Part shown: positions 43,024 to 51,323 of the stretch, piece after piece
Position numbering within the stretch: position 1 is the first letter of the stretch
Layout: each line of letters opens with the position of its first letter
Assembly: GCA_005884765.1 (NCBI GenBank)
Contig: VAZV01000130.1
Span: 1-64,000 of the forward strand
DNA from: Alphaproteobacteria bacterium
GTDB taxonomy: Bacteria > Pseudomonadota > Alphaproteobacteria > Rhizobiales > Xanthobacteraceae
Length of the DNA: 64,000 nucleotides
Direction: 5' to 3'
Position numbers and translations under genes: made by a program
Notes under the pieces: generated by a model
What the model was told of the DNA's origin: nothing
The model's database searches: none
What the model saw: the letters and a program-made list of their open reading frames with translations, nothing else

Positions 43024-43204
43024 TTCCCCTTCGCCCAACCTCCAAATACGGGCGCCACGCGATGACCGCGCTATTCGCCAAGGCGGATTGCCTGAGTTCA
43101 ATCAGGGCTTTGATTGTAGAAACATCCCACAGATCAACCGACGGACCGACAATGCCGCTGACGACATCCTGGGGACCACGGAGGGGGGCGTCAATAAAGT
43201 CCAT
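43010..43204 (-). CDS. possible small leading gene of the NRPS-like operon
   Basis: A 64-residue frame from ATG 43204: MDFIDAPLRGPQDVVSGIVG, then DVSTIKALIELRQSALANSA. Its stop overlaps the dehydrogenase start by 14 bases, consistent with an operonic first gene, and it follows an AT-rich promoter-like segment. The ribosome site is weak. It resembles no family I know. Moderate to low confidence. Confidence 0.4.
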   Translation of the reverse strand: MDFIDAPLRGPQDVVSGIVGPSVDLWDVSTIKALIELRQSALANSAVIAWRPYLEVGRRGNEID

Positions 43205-43624
43205 AATTAAAAACCCACATTTAATTTTATCTCGCAAAAACAATCATTGGGCCTCGCCAAAATGACTATAAACCACAAACCTCTTATCCATAAGCGCCTT
43301 GTCAGACCTGCTAAAAAACAGCCCGCCCGAACTCCCGCGATTAAAATTGACACAAATATAATTATTGGCAAGCTATTAATGTATTAAAATATCCTATTGT
43401 ATTTCGGTCCCTTTCCGTATGCTATCCTTGGGCCACGCCGAAATGAGCGCGTTGCAGGCGACCTTGTCGCCCGATCGGGTCGTATGCCGAACAATCAAGA
43501 GAGCCCGATGCGATGAAAACAGACGGTTCAAGTGGCAGCTGGCTGACGCCCTGCTAGGCGATGAGCCCTTGAAAGGATTGATTGCGGCTTCTCAAGAAAA
43601 AAAGTGGGTGCCGGCGCGGGACGT
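43205..43624. promoter_or_regulatory. AT-rich upstream region of the NRPS-like operon
   Basis: Holds AT islands at 43203-43223 (TTTAATTTTA) and 43361-43395 (ATATAATTATTGGC, TATTAATGTATTAAAATA). A 75-residue plus-strand frame at 43419-43646 has a plausible composition (FKWQLADALLGDEPLKGLIA) but ends inside the next gene and is not assigned. Likely carries the promoter of the NRPS-like operon. Confidence 0.45.
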
Positions 43625-45010
43625 TCAATCTGCGGTTGAGACCTGACCGCCAACGCGTCGGGCACTCAACGTGCGGCCTAAGGGGCGAGATTCCCGATTC
43701 CGTAGTTTGTGGCTCTCTTGGGCCTGCCATTCCTTAATTGAGGCCCGAATGCCGATGCATACCGCCCAAAACTGCCACGTTGCATTCCAGAAGTGGACCG
43801 TGAGCCCAACCATCATGAATATCATGATAACTTGCGTGAACCCCGTAGCAGCTCGCATCATAAAGGGGTCAATTCCACGAGATGTAGCCTTGGACGCGAA
43901 ACTTACAAACGACCCCACATTAGCCAACAAGAAAAACACAACCATTGGAATACCGTACCGGGCGGCGCAAACCAACCAAACGTTATCCACGGTGGTGGCG
44001 GAAAGAAATTCATCATTTCCGATCGGCCCGAATCCGTACCCCGTAAGCGGGCGCAATGAAATTTGCTCGGACACATAATCGAATACATATATGCGAAAAT
44101 ATCCGGTCTCGGGATCCAACGTCAGATGCGAAACGAGCCACGAAAGCGGCTTGGCGGCCACGCTGAAGATGGTCAATAGAAACACCGTAAATATTACCAT
44201 TATTAGTTTCCATCGCCAGGCATAGCGGCCAAGTAAACGATCGTAGACGAAGAACATTATCATCAATGTAAACGCTAGAAGGGGGCCAGAAGAAATCGCT
44301 AAAACACACCCAAAAAAACAAAAAGCAGCCCAAAGGTACTTCGTAGCTTTATTCTCGAAAAACAGAAGGATGAAAGCCGCAGCGACGCAGAATGTGCCGT
44401 ACTGTTCATACATTTCGAGTGTCGATACCGCTCTAACAATGCCCAACCGATATTGAGGCATATAAAATGGGTTTGGCAGAATCATATTTGAAATCGCTTG
44501 CACCACATTTTGCCCAAATAGTGGATCCAACACGGCTAGCGAAATTATCAAGAACGTAATTATTTTGAATATCCGCAAGAAGTGTTTCAGTGCATGCGGA
44601 CCATAGAAGTATACTCGACCCAGAATATAGCCGCCAAATAACTCGATAACGGAAGCGACGGCTGATGGGTTCAATCCATCTTCCGGAATCCTCGACCCGA
44701 TCATCCACACCGCTGTGAGGAAAACGAAAACGTCGGAGGCGACAACCCGGCGTGGAGCCTGCAACAAAGTCAACAAACCAGGCAAAAGCAGCAAAGTAAT
44801 TGCGGCGCGTCCCGGCGTGAATTTAACACCGTCGCCGGACAAATGAACATTCAGGCCAGCCGGAATCAACAAAATTGCGGTAAGGAGCAGCCATCTGGGA
44901 AATGCTCGCGTCTCTACCGAGACATTCTCGCTTTCCAACGCGGGGCCGAAACCCCCAACGAGAGCGCCGCTTGCAACCTTTGCGTGATTCGCGCCGCCGG
45001 GATTCAACAT
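43625..45010 (-). CDS. O-antigen ligase/polymerase-like membrane protein
   Basis: A 461-residue inner-membrane protein with about 11-12 helices. A large periplasmic loop near residues 280-360 contains LTLDPETGYFRIYVFDYVSE and LRPLTGYGFGPIGNDEF, the type of loop seen in Wzy_C/WaaL proteins, where a charged loop handles undecaprenyl-linked glycan. The N-terminal 35 and C-terminal 45 residues are cytoplasmic. It begins the polysaccharide region and is divergent from the next glycosyltransferase. Ligase versus polymerase cannot be told apart by reading. Confidence 0.75.
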   Translation of the reverse strand: MLNPGGANHAKVASGALVGGFGPALESENVSVETRAFPRWLLLTAILLIPAGLNVHLSGDGVKFTPGRAAITLLLLPGLLTLLQAPRRVVASDVFVFLTAVWMIGSRIPEDGLNPSAVASVIELFGGYILGRVYFYGPHALKHFLRIFKIITFLIISLAVLDPLFGQNVVQAISNMILPNPFYMPQYRLGIVRAVSTLEMYEQYGTFCVAAAFILLFFENKATKYLWAAFCFFGCVLAISSGPLLAFTLMIMFFVYDRLLGRYAWRWKLIMVIFTVFLLTIFSVAAKPLSWLVSHLTLDPETGYFRIYVFDYVSEQISLRPLTGYGFGPIGNDEFLSATTVDNVWLVCAARYGIPMVVFFLLANVGSFVSFASKATSRGIDPFMMRAATGFTQVIMIFMMVGLTVHFWNATWQFWAVCIGIRASIKEWQAQESHKLRNRESRPLGRTLSARRVGGQVSTAD

Positions 45011-45193
45011 CTGCCCGAAGATCCTAATCTTGCCATTTCGACCGAAGGATATAATTTGCTACCGAGTGGCGTATTATGTAGCATTATATCTCTTTAAATA
45101 CAGCGGCAAATTTCGAGCCGTTCCCGGGGAATCAATGCTCGCGCCTGCGCCGGGGCTGCAAGGAGCCTGCCCGCACAATCGGAGAGCCTAAGC

Positions 45194-46021
45194 GTGCTTG
45201 ACAGATTCCATGTTTATGTATGCGCCCGGAGTACAATCGACAGACCGATTTTGGAGCGGGATCTTGCTCGCTCACCGGCGATCGCCAAGAAGGACGTCCC
45301 CCTGACCATCTTATGGAATCAAAAAAGCGCCTCAATTGCTTTTGCGAGCGCAGTTAAAAGCGCCACGGCGGATTTTCTGGTGTTTACCCATTGTGACGTT
45401 TACTTTCCGGAACGGTGGTTTGAGCGCCTTGCATGGGAGGTCGACCGTCTCACTCAAACGGATCGTAATTGGGCCGTGGCGGGGTTTTCCGGGCTCACGC
45501 CCTCCGGCGAGCTTGTGGGGCGGATCTGGGATTGTTCCTTAGAGCCTTTCACCCGAGGCATTTACGGAAAAGCTCTTGTCGGCCCGGTTCCGATAGTAAG
45601 TACTGATGAAATGGCGTTTGTTCTTCGCCGAGATGCGGGAATAACATTCGATCCGCAACTTCCCGAGTTCCATCTCTATGCGACTGATCTAATTCTTACA
45701 GCGGAACGCTCAGGCAAGCGGTCCTACGGGGTAGATATGCCCCTCATACACAATGCGAAAGCGCAGCTCCAGATCGGGGAAGATTACAGAAAATCGTATC
45801 GCTATATGATTGAGAAATGGCGCGATCGGCTACCGGTCCCGACGACTTGTGGTCCTTTGACTTCAAGGCCGTTTACTATTTCACTGCGGCGTCTGCGGAT
45901 TCGCTACAAGGCAATATTTCGGCAGACGACCTACTCCACCGATCGCATTTCGGATCCTTCGGCAAAAGCCAGAGATTTAGGCTTGGATCAATTGTTGCTG
46001 GAAGGAATGGTCGATGGTTGA
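45194..46021 (+). CDS. GT2-like glycosyltransferase
   Basis: A 275-residue cytoplasmic protein. The nucleotide-sugar binding region FTHCDVYFPERWFERLA contains a DxD-like CDVY segment; earlier RSTIDRPILERDLARSP and TILWNQKSASIAFASAVKSA fit a GT-A fold beginning of the type found in glycosyltransferases related to family 2 (galactosyltransferase-like). FDPQLPEFHLYATDLIL in the acceptor half is typical of these proteins, as is a late His (LIHNAKAQ). Sugar specificity unknown. Confidence 0.72.
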   Translation: MLDRFHVYVCARSTIDRPILERDLARSPAIAKKDVPLTILWNQKSASIAFASAVKSATADFLVFTHCDVYFPERWFERLAWEVDRLTQTDRNWAVAGFSGLTPSGELVGRIWDCSLEPFTRGIYGKALVGPVPIVSTDEMAFVLRRDAGITFDPQLPEFHLYATDLILTAERSGKRSYGVDMPLIHNAKAQLQIGEDYRKSYRYMIEKWRDRLPVPTTCGPLTSRPFTISLRRLRIRYKAIFRQTTYSTDRISDPSAKARDLGLDQLLLEGMVDG

Positions 46022-46083
46022 GTTGTTTGCGTTTTGAAAAAAGCATCGGCTCCGGTGGCGGGATGGCGGGGCCGCCGCGCAGG

Positions 46084-46881
46084 CTACCTGACGATCGCTT
46101 CGATGCCGTGCTTAATTTTTTTGATGCCAGCGCGAAGTGTTTCTCGCGCTCTCACTACGGGCATTCCGAGATATTTGTTAAAGCGCTCTTCGGGTCGGGC
46201 AACAAAGATCGTGCTGTGGGACTGGCCCCTCCAATGGGCCGGCGCTTCGCGCGTGTAGTAATACGCAGCAAACGACTTGCGCGGACTTCCAGCGGCTGGG
46301 CTGACCGGGACCACGCCGTGGTAGCTGATGTCGCTGGTTTCGAAGACCACGCAGCGGCTCAAAATGGGAGAAAAGGTCGCCGCGCAATGCTTGACCTGCC
46401 TGTCCCACAGTTGGAACTGACCGCCCCAATCATCCTTCCAGTCCGGGTTTAGGTATAAAAGCAGATTGAGGCGTCTGTGCAGCTTCCTATCCTCGATAAA
46501 ATTAAAATCGACGTGCACATCGAGCTTTCCGCCGGGCCCGGTAATGTGGATTCCGCCTCCGGAAAGCTGGTCATCTGCTAGCAGGTTCGGTATTCCAGTG
46601 ATGTAGGATAGGTCGGCCAAGAATGCCGGCGATGCCAGAAGATGGTGTAGATTTTTTACTTCTGGAGCGAATTTCGAAGCGTCGGTGATCTGCACCTTTT
46701 TTCGTTCGTTGATCGTCGAGAACATTTTCCCCTGATCAAGCGCAACTTCGAATGGGGGGTAGGCTTCCGCAATCCTTCTTGCGGAGCCCTCTTCCAGGAA
46801 ATGATCAATCGAAAAAAAGGGAAATGGTTTGGCGTTCCTGTATGACGCCCGGAGCGCGTCACGGTCCAATGGGCTTAACAT
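46084..46881 (-). CDS. 2-oxoglutarate/Fe(II)-dependent oxygenase
   Basis: A 265-residue prolyl-4-hydroxylase-type oxygenase starting MLSPLDRDALRASYRN at 46881. The facial triad is visible: His123 and Asp125 in KLDVHVDFNFI and His188 in SDISYHGVV, with Arg201 in PRKSFAAYYY for 2-oxoglutarate binding. Members hydroxylate proteins or small molecules and some occur in glycan clusters. It is convergent with the glycosyltransferase before it. Substrate unknown. An AT-rich TAAATGTAATAGATATTAAA island lies upstream. Confidence 0.87.
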   Translation of the reverse strand: MLSPLDRDALRASYRNAKPFPFFSIDHFLEEGSARRIAEAYPPFEVALDQGKMFSTINERKKVQITDASKFAPEVKNLHHLLASPAFLADLSYITGIPNLLADDQLSGGGIHITGPGGKLDVHVDFNFIEDRKLHRRLNLLLYLNPDWKDDWGGQFQLWDRQVKHCAATFSPILSRCVVFETSDISYHGVVPVSPAAGSPRKSFAAYYYTREAPAHWRGQSHSTIFVARPEERFNKYLGMPVVRARETLRAGIKKIKHGIEAIVR

Positions 46882-46937
46882 CGCAATTACTCCCGACTGA
46901 GCCCCGAATCTTACCGCCGCCGACCTCCGGGTCAAGC

Positions 46938-46980
46938 CATTAAATGTAATAGATATTAAATCTAATAAACATTAAATATA
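46938..46980. promoter_or_regulatory. TTTAAT-type island upstream of the oxygenase gene
   Basis: A 43-base AT run with repeated ATTAAAT cores (AGATATTAAATCTAATAA, ACATTAAATATAG), 57 bases before the oxygenase start. Candidate promoter/regulator site. Confidence 0.45.
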
Positions 46981-47061
46981 GAGGTCGTTTTCAATCTCGA
47001 AGTTCTTTCATACGGGGCGGTTGCGACAGCATCCAGGGAATATTCTGCAGACGGGTACCGG

Positions 47062-47069
47062 GAAAGAAA
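47062..47069. repeat. IS66 target-site duplication, left
   Basis: GAAAGAAA, identical to the 8 bases after the right end of the element, indicating a simple and recent insertion. Confidence 0.88.
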
Positions 47070-47098
47070 GTTAGCCTCCGGTGAGGACCGCGGCGTGG

Positions 47099-47341
47099 TC
47101 ATTCGCGCGGTTTAGGGCGCGGAAGTAGACTGGGATTGGCTTTGTAGATCTGGACGAGCTCAGCGAGGTTATCGATGCCGAAGCGTGTAAAGGCGGTTGT
47201 CGATTCTTCGCCGATGCCGAGAACGCCGAGACGACCGTCTTCCGGATCCAGTACGATGCTGATCTCGTCCAGCCACTCCTCATCCTCGCCGAGCATTTCG
47301 GCGACACGGCTGATCGTGAAGACGTAGCTGATCCCGGCCAT
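47099..47341 (-). CDS. IS66-associated small accessory protein
   Basis: An 80-residue protein starting MAGISYVFTISRVAEMLGED, with EEWLDEISIVLDPEDGRLGV and TAFTRFGIDNLAELVQIY. It follows tnpC by 2 bases inside the inverted repeats. Similar small genes accompany IS66 elements in rhizobia; role in transposition unproven. Confidence 0.75.
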   Translation of the reverse strand: MAGISYVFTISRVAEMLGEDEEWLDEISIVLDPEDGRLGVLGIGEESTTAFTRFGIDNLAELVQIYKANPSLLPRPKPRE

Positions 47342-47343
47342 GG

Positions 47344-48972
47344 TCAGGCCGCCTGACTGGCCCGCGCGCTGGCCGTATGCCAGTTCCAGGGAAGCAGTTC
47401 GTCGAGTTTTTGGATGGGGTGTTCGGCGATGCGCCCCAGAACGTCGGCGAGCCAGGCCTGCGGGTCAATATCGTTCATCTTGGCCGTGACAATCAGGCTG
47501 TACATCACCGCGGCCCGCTCGCCGCCACGATCAGAGCCGCAGAACAACCAGGATTTTCTGCCGAGGGCGATGCCGCGCACGCCGCGCTCGGCGGCGTTGT
47601 TGGATAGGCAAATGCGGCCATCGTCCAGGAAGCCGGTAAACGCGCTCCAGCGCTTGAGCATGTAGTCCATGGCCTTGGCGACATCGTTGCCGCGCGAGAG
47701 TTTGGCGCGCTGCTCGCGCATCCAGGCCTCCAGATTGGCGACCAGCGGCGCGCTGAGCTCCTGTCGAACGGCCCTGCGCTGCTCGGCACTCTGACCGTTG
47801 ATCGCCCGCTCGATCTCGAACAGCTCATCGATCCGGCGGACCGCTTCCAGCGCCAGCGGCGAGATCACTGCCGGCTTCTTGCCCTGCGCTTTGCGACGGG
47901 CGTTCTCGACCAGATCCGCCATCACGAAGAACGGACGCCGGGCATGGACCCAACAGGCGGCTTCCAGGATCGGACCGGGCATGCGGCCTGGCTGGTAAAG
48001 TTTGCCATAGCCTTCATAGGCGTCAGCCTGGAAGATCCCGGTGTAGTTGGCCAAGTGAGCCTGGGGATGCTTGCCGGCGCGGTCGCGCGAGTAATAGAAC
48101 ACCGCCCCCGGCGGCGCCGGACCTCCAAAAGGCTTGTCGTCGCGCACATAGACCCAGATCCGGCCGGTGTCGGTCTTGCCCTTAGCCAGAACCGGCACCG
48201 TGGTGTCGTCGCCATGCAATCGCTCGGCACTCAGCACGTAGGCCTTGAGGCGCTTGAACAGAGGCATCAGCGCCGCCGTGCAGCCACCGACCTGGTCAGC
48301 CAGGGTCGACAGACTGATCGGCACGCCCTCCTTGGCATAGCGCTCGGCTTGCCGGTTGAGCGGCTGATGTTGGCCAAATTTCTCGAACAGCACCATCGCC
48401 AGAAGACTGGGCCCGGCCCAGCCCCTCGCGATCACGTGGAAGGGCGCTGGCGCCTGGCTGATCTTCTCGCAGTCCCGGCAACTGAACTTCTCGCGGACGT
48501 GCTGGATCACCTTCCAGGATTTGGGAATGACCTCCAGTGTCTCGGTGATGTCCTCGCCGAGCCTGGACAGCCGCGATCCGCCGCAACAGCTGCAGGCAAC
48601 AGGTCCCGGCACGATCACGCGTTCGCGAGGCAAGTGCTCCGGGAATGGTTTGCGGGACGGCCGCTTGCGCGCGAACGACGCCACCTTCGTGGTTTTGGCC
48701 GCCGCCATTTCTGCGGCAAGTTCGTCCTCGGTTGCCGAGGTCTCCAATTCCTCCAGCGTCAACTCGAGCTGATCCAGCAACCGAGCGCTACGCTCCGAAC
48801 GCTGGCCATAGCGATCACGGTTTAACTTCTCGATCTGCAGCTTCAGATGAGCGATCAGCGCCCGGTCATCGGATTGTTGAGCCCGGGCGGCCGCAGCCTC
48901 CGCGCGTGCGACGATCAAGGCCGCTTTCAGCGCTTCGACGTCGTCTGGCAGGGCTTCAACACCAGCTTTCAT
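47344..48972 (-). CDS. tnpC: IS66 transposase TnpC
   Basis: A 542-residue IS66 transposase. N-terminal leucine-zipper region (LIAHLKLQIEKLNRDRYGQR), a zinc-finger-like CSCCGG...CRDC region, then DDE domain sequence: ADQVGGCTAALMPLFKRLK, LHGDDTTVPVLAKGK, FQADAYEGYGKLYQPG and a late GLU-containing CLSNNAAERGVRGIALGRK, followed by the typical AVMYSLIVTAKMNDIDPQAW. Length is normal and no defect is seen. Confidence 0.93.
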   Translation of the reverse strand: MKAGVEALPDDVEALKAALIVARAEAAAARAQQSDDRALIAHLKLQIEKLNRDRYGQRSERSARLLDQLELTLEELETSATEDELAAEMAAAKTTKVASFARKRPSRKPFPEHLPRERVIVPGPVACSCCGGSRLSRLGEDITETLEVIPKSWKVIQHVREKFSCRDCEKISQAPAPFHVIARGWAGPSLLAMVLFEKFGQHQPLNRQAERYAKEGVPISLSTLADQVGGCTAALMPLFKRLKAYVLSAERLHGDDTTVPVLAKGKTDTGRIWVYVRDDKPFGGPAPPGAVFYYSRDRAGKHPQAHLANYTGIFQADAYEGYGKLYQPGRMPGPILEAACWVHARRPFFVMADLVENARRKAQGKKPAVISPLALEAVRRIDELFEIERAINGQSAEQRRAVRQELSAPLVANLEAWMREQRAKLSRGNDVAKAMDYMLKRWSAFTGFLDDGRICLSNNAAERGVRGIALGRKSWLFCGSDRGGERAAVMYSLIVTAKMNDIDPQAWLADVLGRIAEHPIQKLDELLPWNWHTASARASQAA

Positions 48973-49043
48973 GAGGCTGATGGAATCACAAAATCAGCGA
49001 TTTGCGGCGACTTTTTTCTACACCTCAGAAGTTTTTTTTAAGC

Positions 49044-49391
49044 CTAGCCCGCACTCTGCGGCCGCCAGGTGTGTTGCGGATTTCTCCAGTCGATTGCCTC
49101 GAGCAGATAGCTCATCTGTGCCGCGCTCAGTGCCACAACGCCATCCACCGTCGCCGGCCACACGAAGCGACCTCGGTCCAGACGCTTGGCATAAAGCGAT
49201 AGTCCGATCCCGTCATGCCACAAGGCTTTAATTAACGAACCCGCGCGACCACGGAACACGAAGACGTCGCCCGCGAAAGGATCGCGACCGAGGCCCTCCT
49301 GCACCAGCAACGCCAGGCCATTCATACCTTTCCTCATGTCGGTGTGGCCGGTGGCAATCCAGATCCGAACACTTGCCGCGACCGGGATCAT
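49044..49391 (-). CDS. tnpB: IS66 accessory protein TnpB
   Basis: A 115-residue IS66 Orf2 protein: VRIWIATGHTDMRKGMNGLA at the start and DVFVFRGRAGSLIKALWHDG in the middle are the hallmark blocks. Overlaps the end of tnpA by 4 bp, the usual coupling. Confidence 0.93.
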   Translation of the reverse strand: MIPVAASVRIWIATGHTDMRKGMNGLALLVQEGLGRDPFAGDVFVFRGRAGSLIKALWHDGIGLSLYAKRLDRGRFVWPATVDGVVALSAAQMSYLLEAIDWRNPQHTWRPQSAG

Positions 49392-49783
49392 CGGCGTTCC
49401 AGAATGGCGAGCACCCGCGCCAGCGCGCCCGCATCGACGCCGGCGTCGACGATGACACGACGGTCATTCCCGATCTCGATCACCATGCGCCCGTTCGCCG
49501 GCGCAGCAGGAGTTAGCGCTACCGGGTCCGCCACCACCATCGCCGGCACAAAGCCGGACTTCTGCCCCGCCTCGCCATCCGGCTCCGTACGGAACGATCG
49601 TCGCCAGTTCAACAACAGCGACCGTGAGATGCCGTACCGCCGCGCAGTCGACGACACCGCCCGTGGACTCTGCATGCTCTCCAGAACGATCTTGAGCTTC
49701 TCGTCATCGGTCCAGCGCCGACGTCGGCCGGTTTCAACAACTCCCAGCCGTTCAACCTGAGCACTGAACTTATTGCTGTCCAT
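49388..49783 (-). CDS. tnpA: IS66 accessory protein TnpA
   Basis: A 131-residue IS66 Orf1 protein with an N-terminal helix-turn-helix (RRWTDDEKLKIVLESMQSPR, then SSTARRYGISRSLLLNWRRS). It is the first gene of the element and the probable DNA-binding subunit. Intact. Confidence 0.92.
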   Translation of the reverse strand: MDSNKFSAQVERLGVVETGRRRRWTDDEKLKIVLESMQSPRAVSSTARRYGISRSLLLNWRRSFRTEPDGEAGQKSGFVPAMVVADPVALTPAAPANGRMVIEIGNDRRVIVDAGVDAGALARVLAILERR

Positions 49784-49842
49784 AAGGACTGTTACACAGC
49801 ACTCAATCTAACTCGACAAGGCGGCCCACACCGGAGGGAGAC

Positions 49843-49850
49843 GAAAGAAA
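49843..49850. repeat. IS66 target-site duplication, right
   Basis: GAAAGAAA, the copy matching the left flank of the element. Confidence 0.88.
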
Positions 49851-50062
49851 GCTCGGGAGCCCGGGCATCCGTTGGCCAACAACGCGCATGGTGACGGCTC
49901 CTGGGCTGAATTGGGAGAACCTTGATCATAAGCCGATCGTGCTTCGCGGTCCCTACTCTACCTGCTGCAAAGCGAACGCGACCTGCTGTTCCGCGCAGCG
50001 GGACATTTTCATCGGCCAAGGCCGCTCCGCCGAGGGTGCCCTGAGCGACTAGCAAGTTGCGT

Positions 50063-51307
50063 TTATGGCGCTGAGGGCAGCCGTCCGGCCTGCAAGGCCA
50101 AATACCAAGGCGTCTCCCACAGCCCGCCCCAGCTGTCTGGGTCCTCATGTTCTTCAAAGTCGTGCTGAACCGCCCGGCTATAGGGAACGAGCGCAGTCCA
50201 ATATCGCTTGTGCTCAAGTGCGGTCGCCACCAGATGCTCGATATCGTTCCTGTCAAAGACAACGTGAGCCTCGTAGGCTGTCACAATGGCTCGAACATCA
50301 CTGTCGTAATAGCCGCCATTGGGGTGAACACCGATCCAGTGCTTGGGGACCCCGGGGCTGAAGTAATCCCATGGCCCGGCCGGCTCCCAGTAGTTCCAAA
50401 TCCTGTACGTGCCGTTGTCCTCTATCTTCATCCGGGACTTCATTAGACGGAACCACCCTTCAGCCCTTTCCCTGTAGAGGCGTTCCCCTGTGGCGTCATA
50501 CATTGCCAGAAGCCAAGATCCGACCCAGTTGGCCTTGTTATCCGGATGCGAATGACCATGACCGGGTGCGTTCCTGCTTGCGTATCCGTCGGTCCAACGG
50601 CCAGTACTTTCATCGATTCCAAAGGGAAGAATGACGCTGATGATCCCACCGTTATCAGTCGGACGCCACGCCCCACGCCGATCCCACTTCTCGAAGAGCT
50701 TCCTCGAAAGCTCAATGTAGGCTTCAGCCCTGCCACCAAACGGGTCTCTTAGCGCGGGATCTCCGAGAATCTCGCGAGACATCCGCATGACAGGAAGCAA
50801 GGCCATGGCCTCGCCCAGAAGGCTGTCCGCGTAGAAGCTGTCGAGACCGTCGGCCGGAGTGCCCGCCGCTCCGATCCTGGGCCAGCCGGGATATCCATCG
50901 GGCTCTGTAACCGCGCGCGCCACCCAGGCATCCGTCCAGTCGACCAGCATCCGCACCCACTTTGGATCTCCGGTCGCTTCGTACCCGTAATAAAATCCCT
51001 TCAGGAGCTGCGCCGTGTTCCATGCGAGTTCTTCGCCCATTTCCGTATCGCAATAGCGATTCCGCGCGCGAGTGAGAATGTTCTGCTCCCACCTGCGTCT
51101 CCAGTCCGCAAGCTTGCTACTGCCCATTTTCAGCAGGTGGCTGACGCCATCCTCGCCATAAGCTGGACCGAATTGGCCGGTGGCGGGATGCAGGTTGCAT
51201 ACGATCACGAGCAGAATAGTTGGGGCAAGAATCTGGGCGATCGATCCGGAGACCCCGCAGAGCATTCCACATCTCACGCCTCCCACTTCGCCCCCTCGCC
51301 ATCCCAT
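50063..51307 (-). CDS. secreted protein of unknown function, possible alpha/alpha-toroid enzyme
   Basis: About 415 residues from the ATG at 51307; a later ATG at 51265 is also plausible. A signal-like segment IAQILAPTILLVIVCNLHPA lies near residue 22. The mature protein alternates long helices with short Trp/Tyr/Gly-rich loops (WNTAQLLKGFYYGYEATGDP, VGSWLLAMYDATGERLYRER, YRIWNYWEPAGPWDYF, PNGGYYDSDVRAIV), the look of (alpha/alpha) barrel glycan lyases, hydrolases or epimerases. I cannot assign a family. It follows the YdcF gene by 16 bases, so the two are probably co-transcribed. Confidence 0.7.
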   Translation of the reverse strand: MGWRGGEVGGVRCGMLCGVSGSIAQILAPTILLVIVCNLHPATGQFGPAYGEDGVSHLLKMGSSKLADWRRRWEQNILTRARNRYCDTEMGEELAWNTAQLLKGFYYGYEATGDPKWVRMLVDWTDAWVARAVTEPDGYPGWPRIGAAGTPADGLDSFYADSLLGEAMALLPVMRMSREILGDPALRDPFGGRAEAYIELSRKLFEKWDRRGAWRPTDNGGIISVILPFGIDESTGRWTDGYASRNAPGHGHSHPDNKANWVGSWLLAMYDATGERLYRERAEGWFRLMKSRMKIEDNGTYRIWNYWEPAGPWDYFSPGVPKHWIGVHPNGGYYDSDVRAIVTAYEAHVVFDRNDIEHLVATALEHKRYWTALVPYSRAVQHDFEEHEDPDSWGGLWETPWYLALQAGRLPSAP

Positions 51308-51323
51308 CTCTGCCTCGCTGCTC

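Larger units (their letters stand above)
47070..49842 (-). mobile_element. complete IS66-family insertion sequence
   Basis: A 2773-bp element with terminal inverted repeats GTTAGCCTCCGGTGAGG (left) and GTCTCCCTCCGGTGTGG (right, complement), matching at 13 of 17 positions. It is flanked by a perfect 8-bp duplication GAAAGAAA (47062-47069 and 49843-49850), the duplication length typical of IS66. It carries tnpA, tnpB, tnpC and a fourth small gene, all on the minus strand and apparently intact. Confidence 0.9.

Noticed and set aside
47944..48825. 293-codon plus-strand frame inside IS66
   Set aside because: Antisense to tnpC; no independent evidence of coding.
49843..50262. Minus-strand frame upstream of IS66 (49792-50262)
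   Set aside because: It crosses the IS66 terminus and target duplication and overlaps the secreted-protein gene in another frame; no coding pattern.
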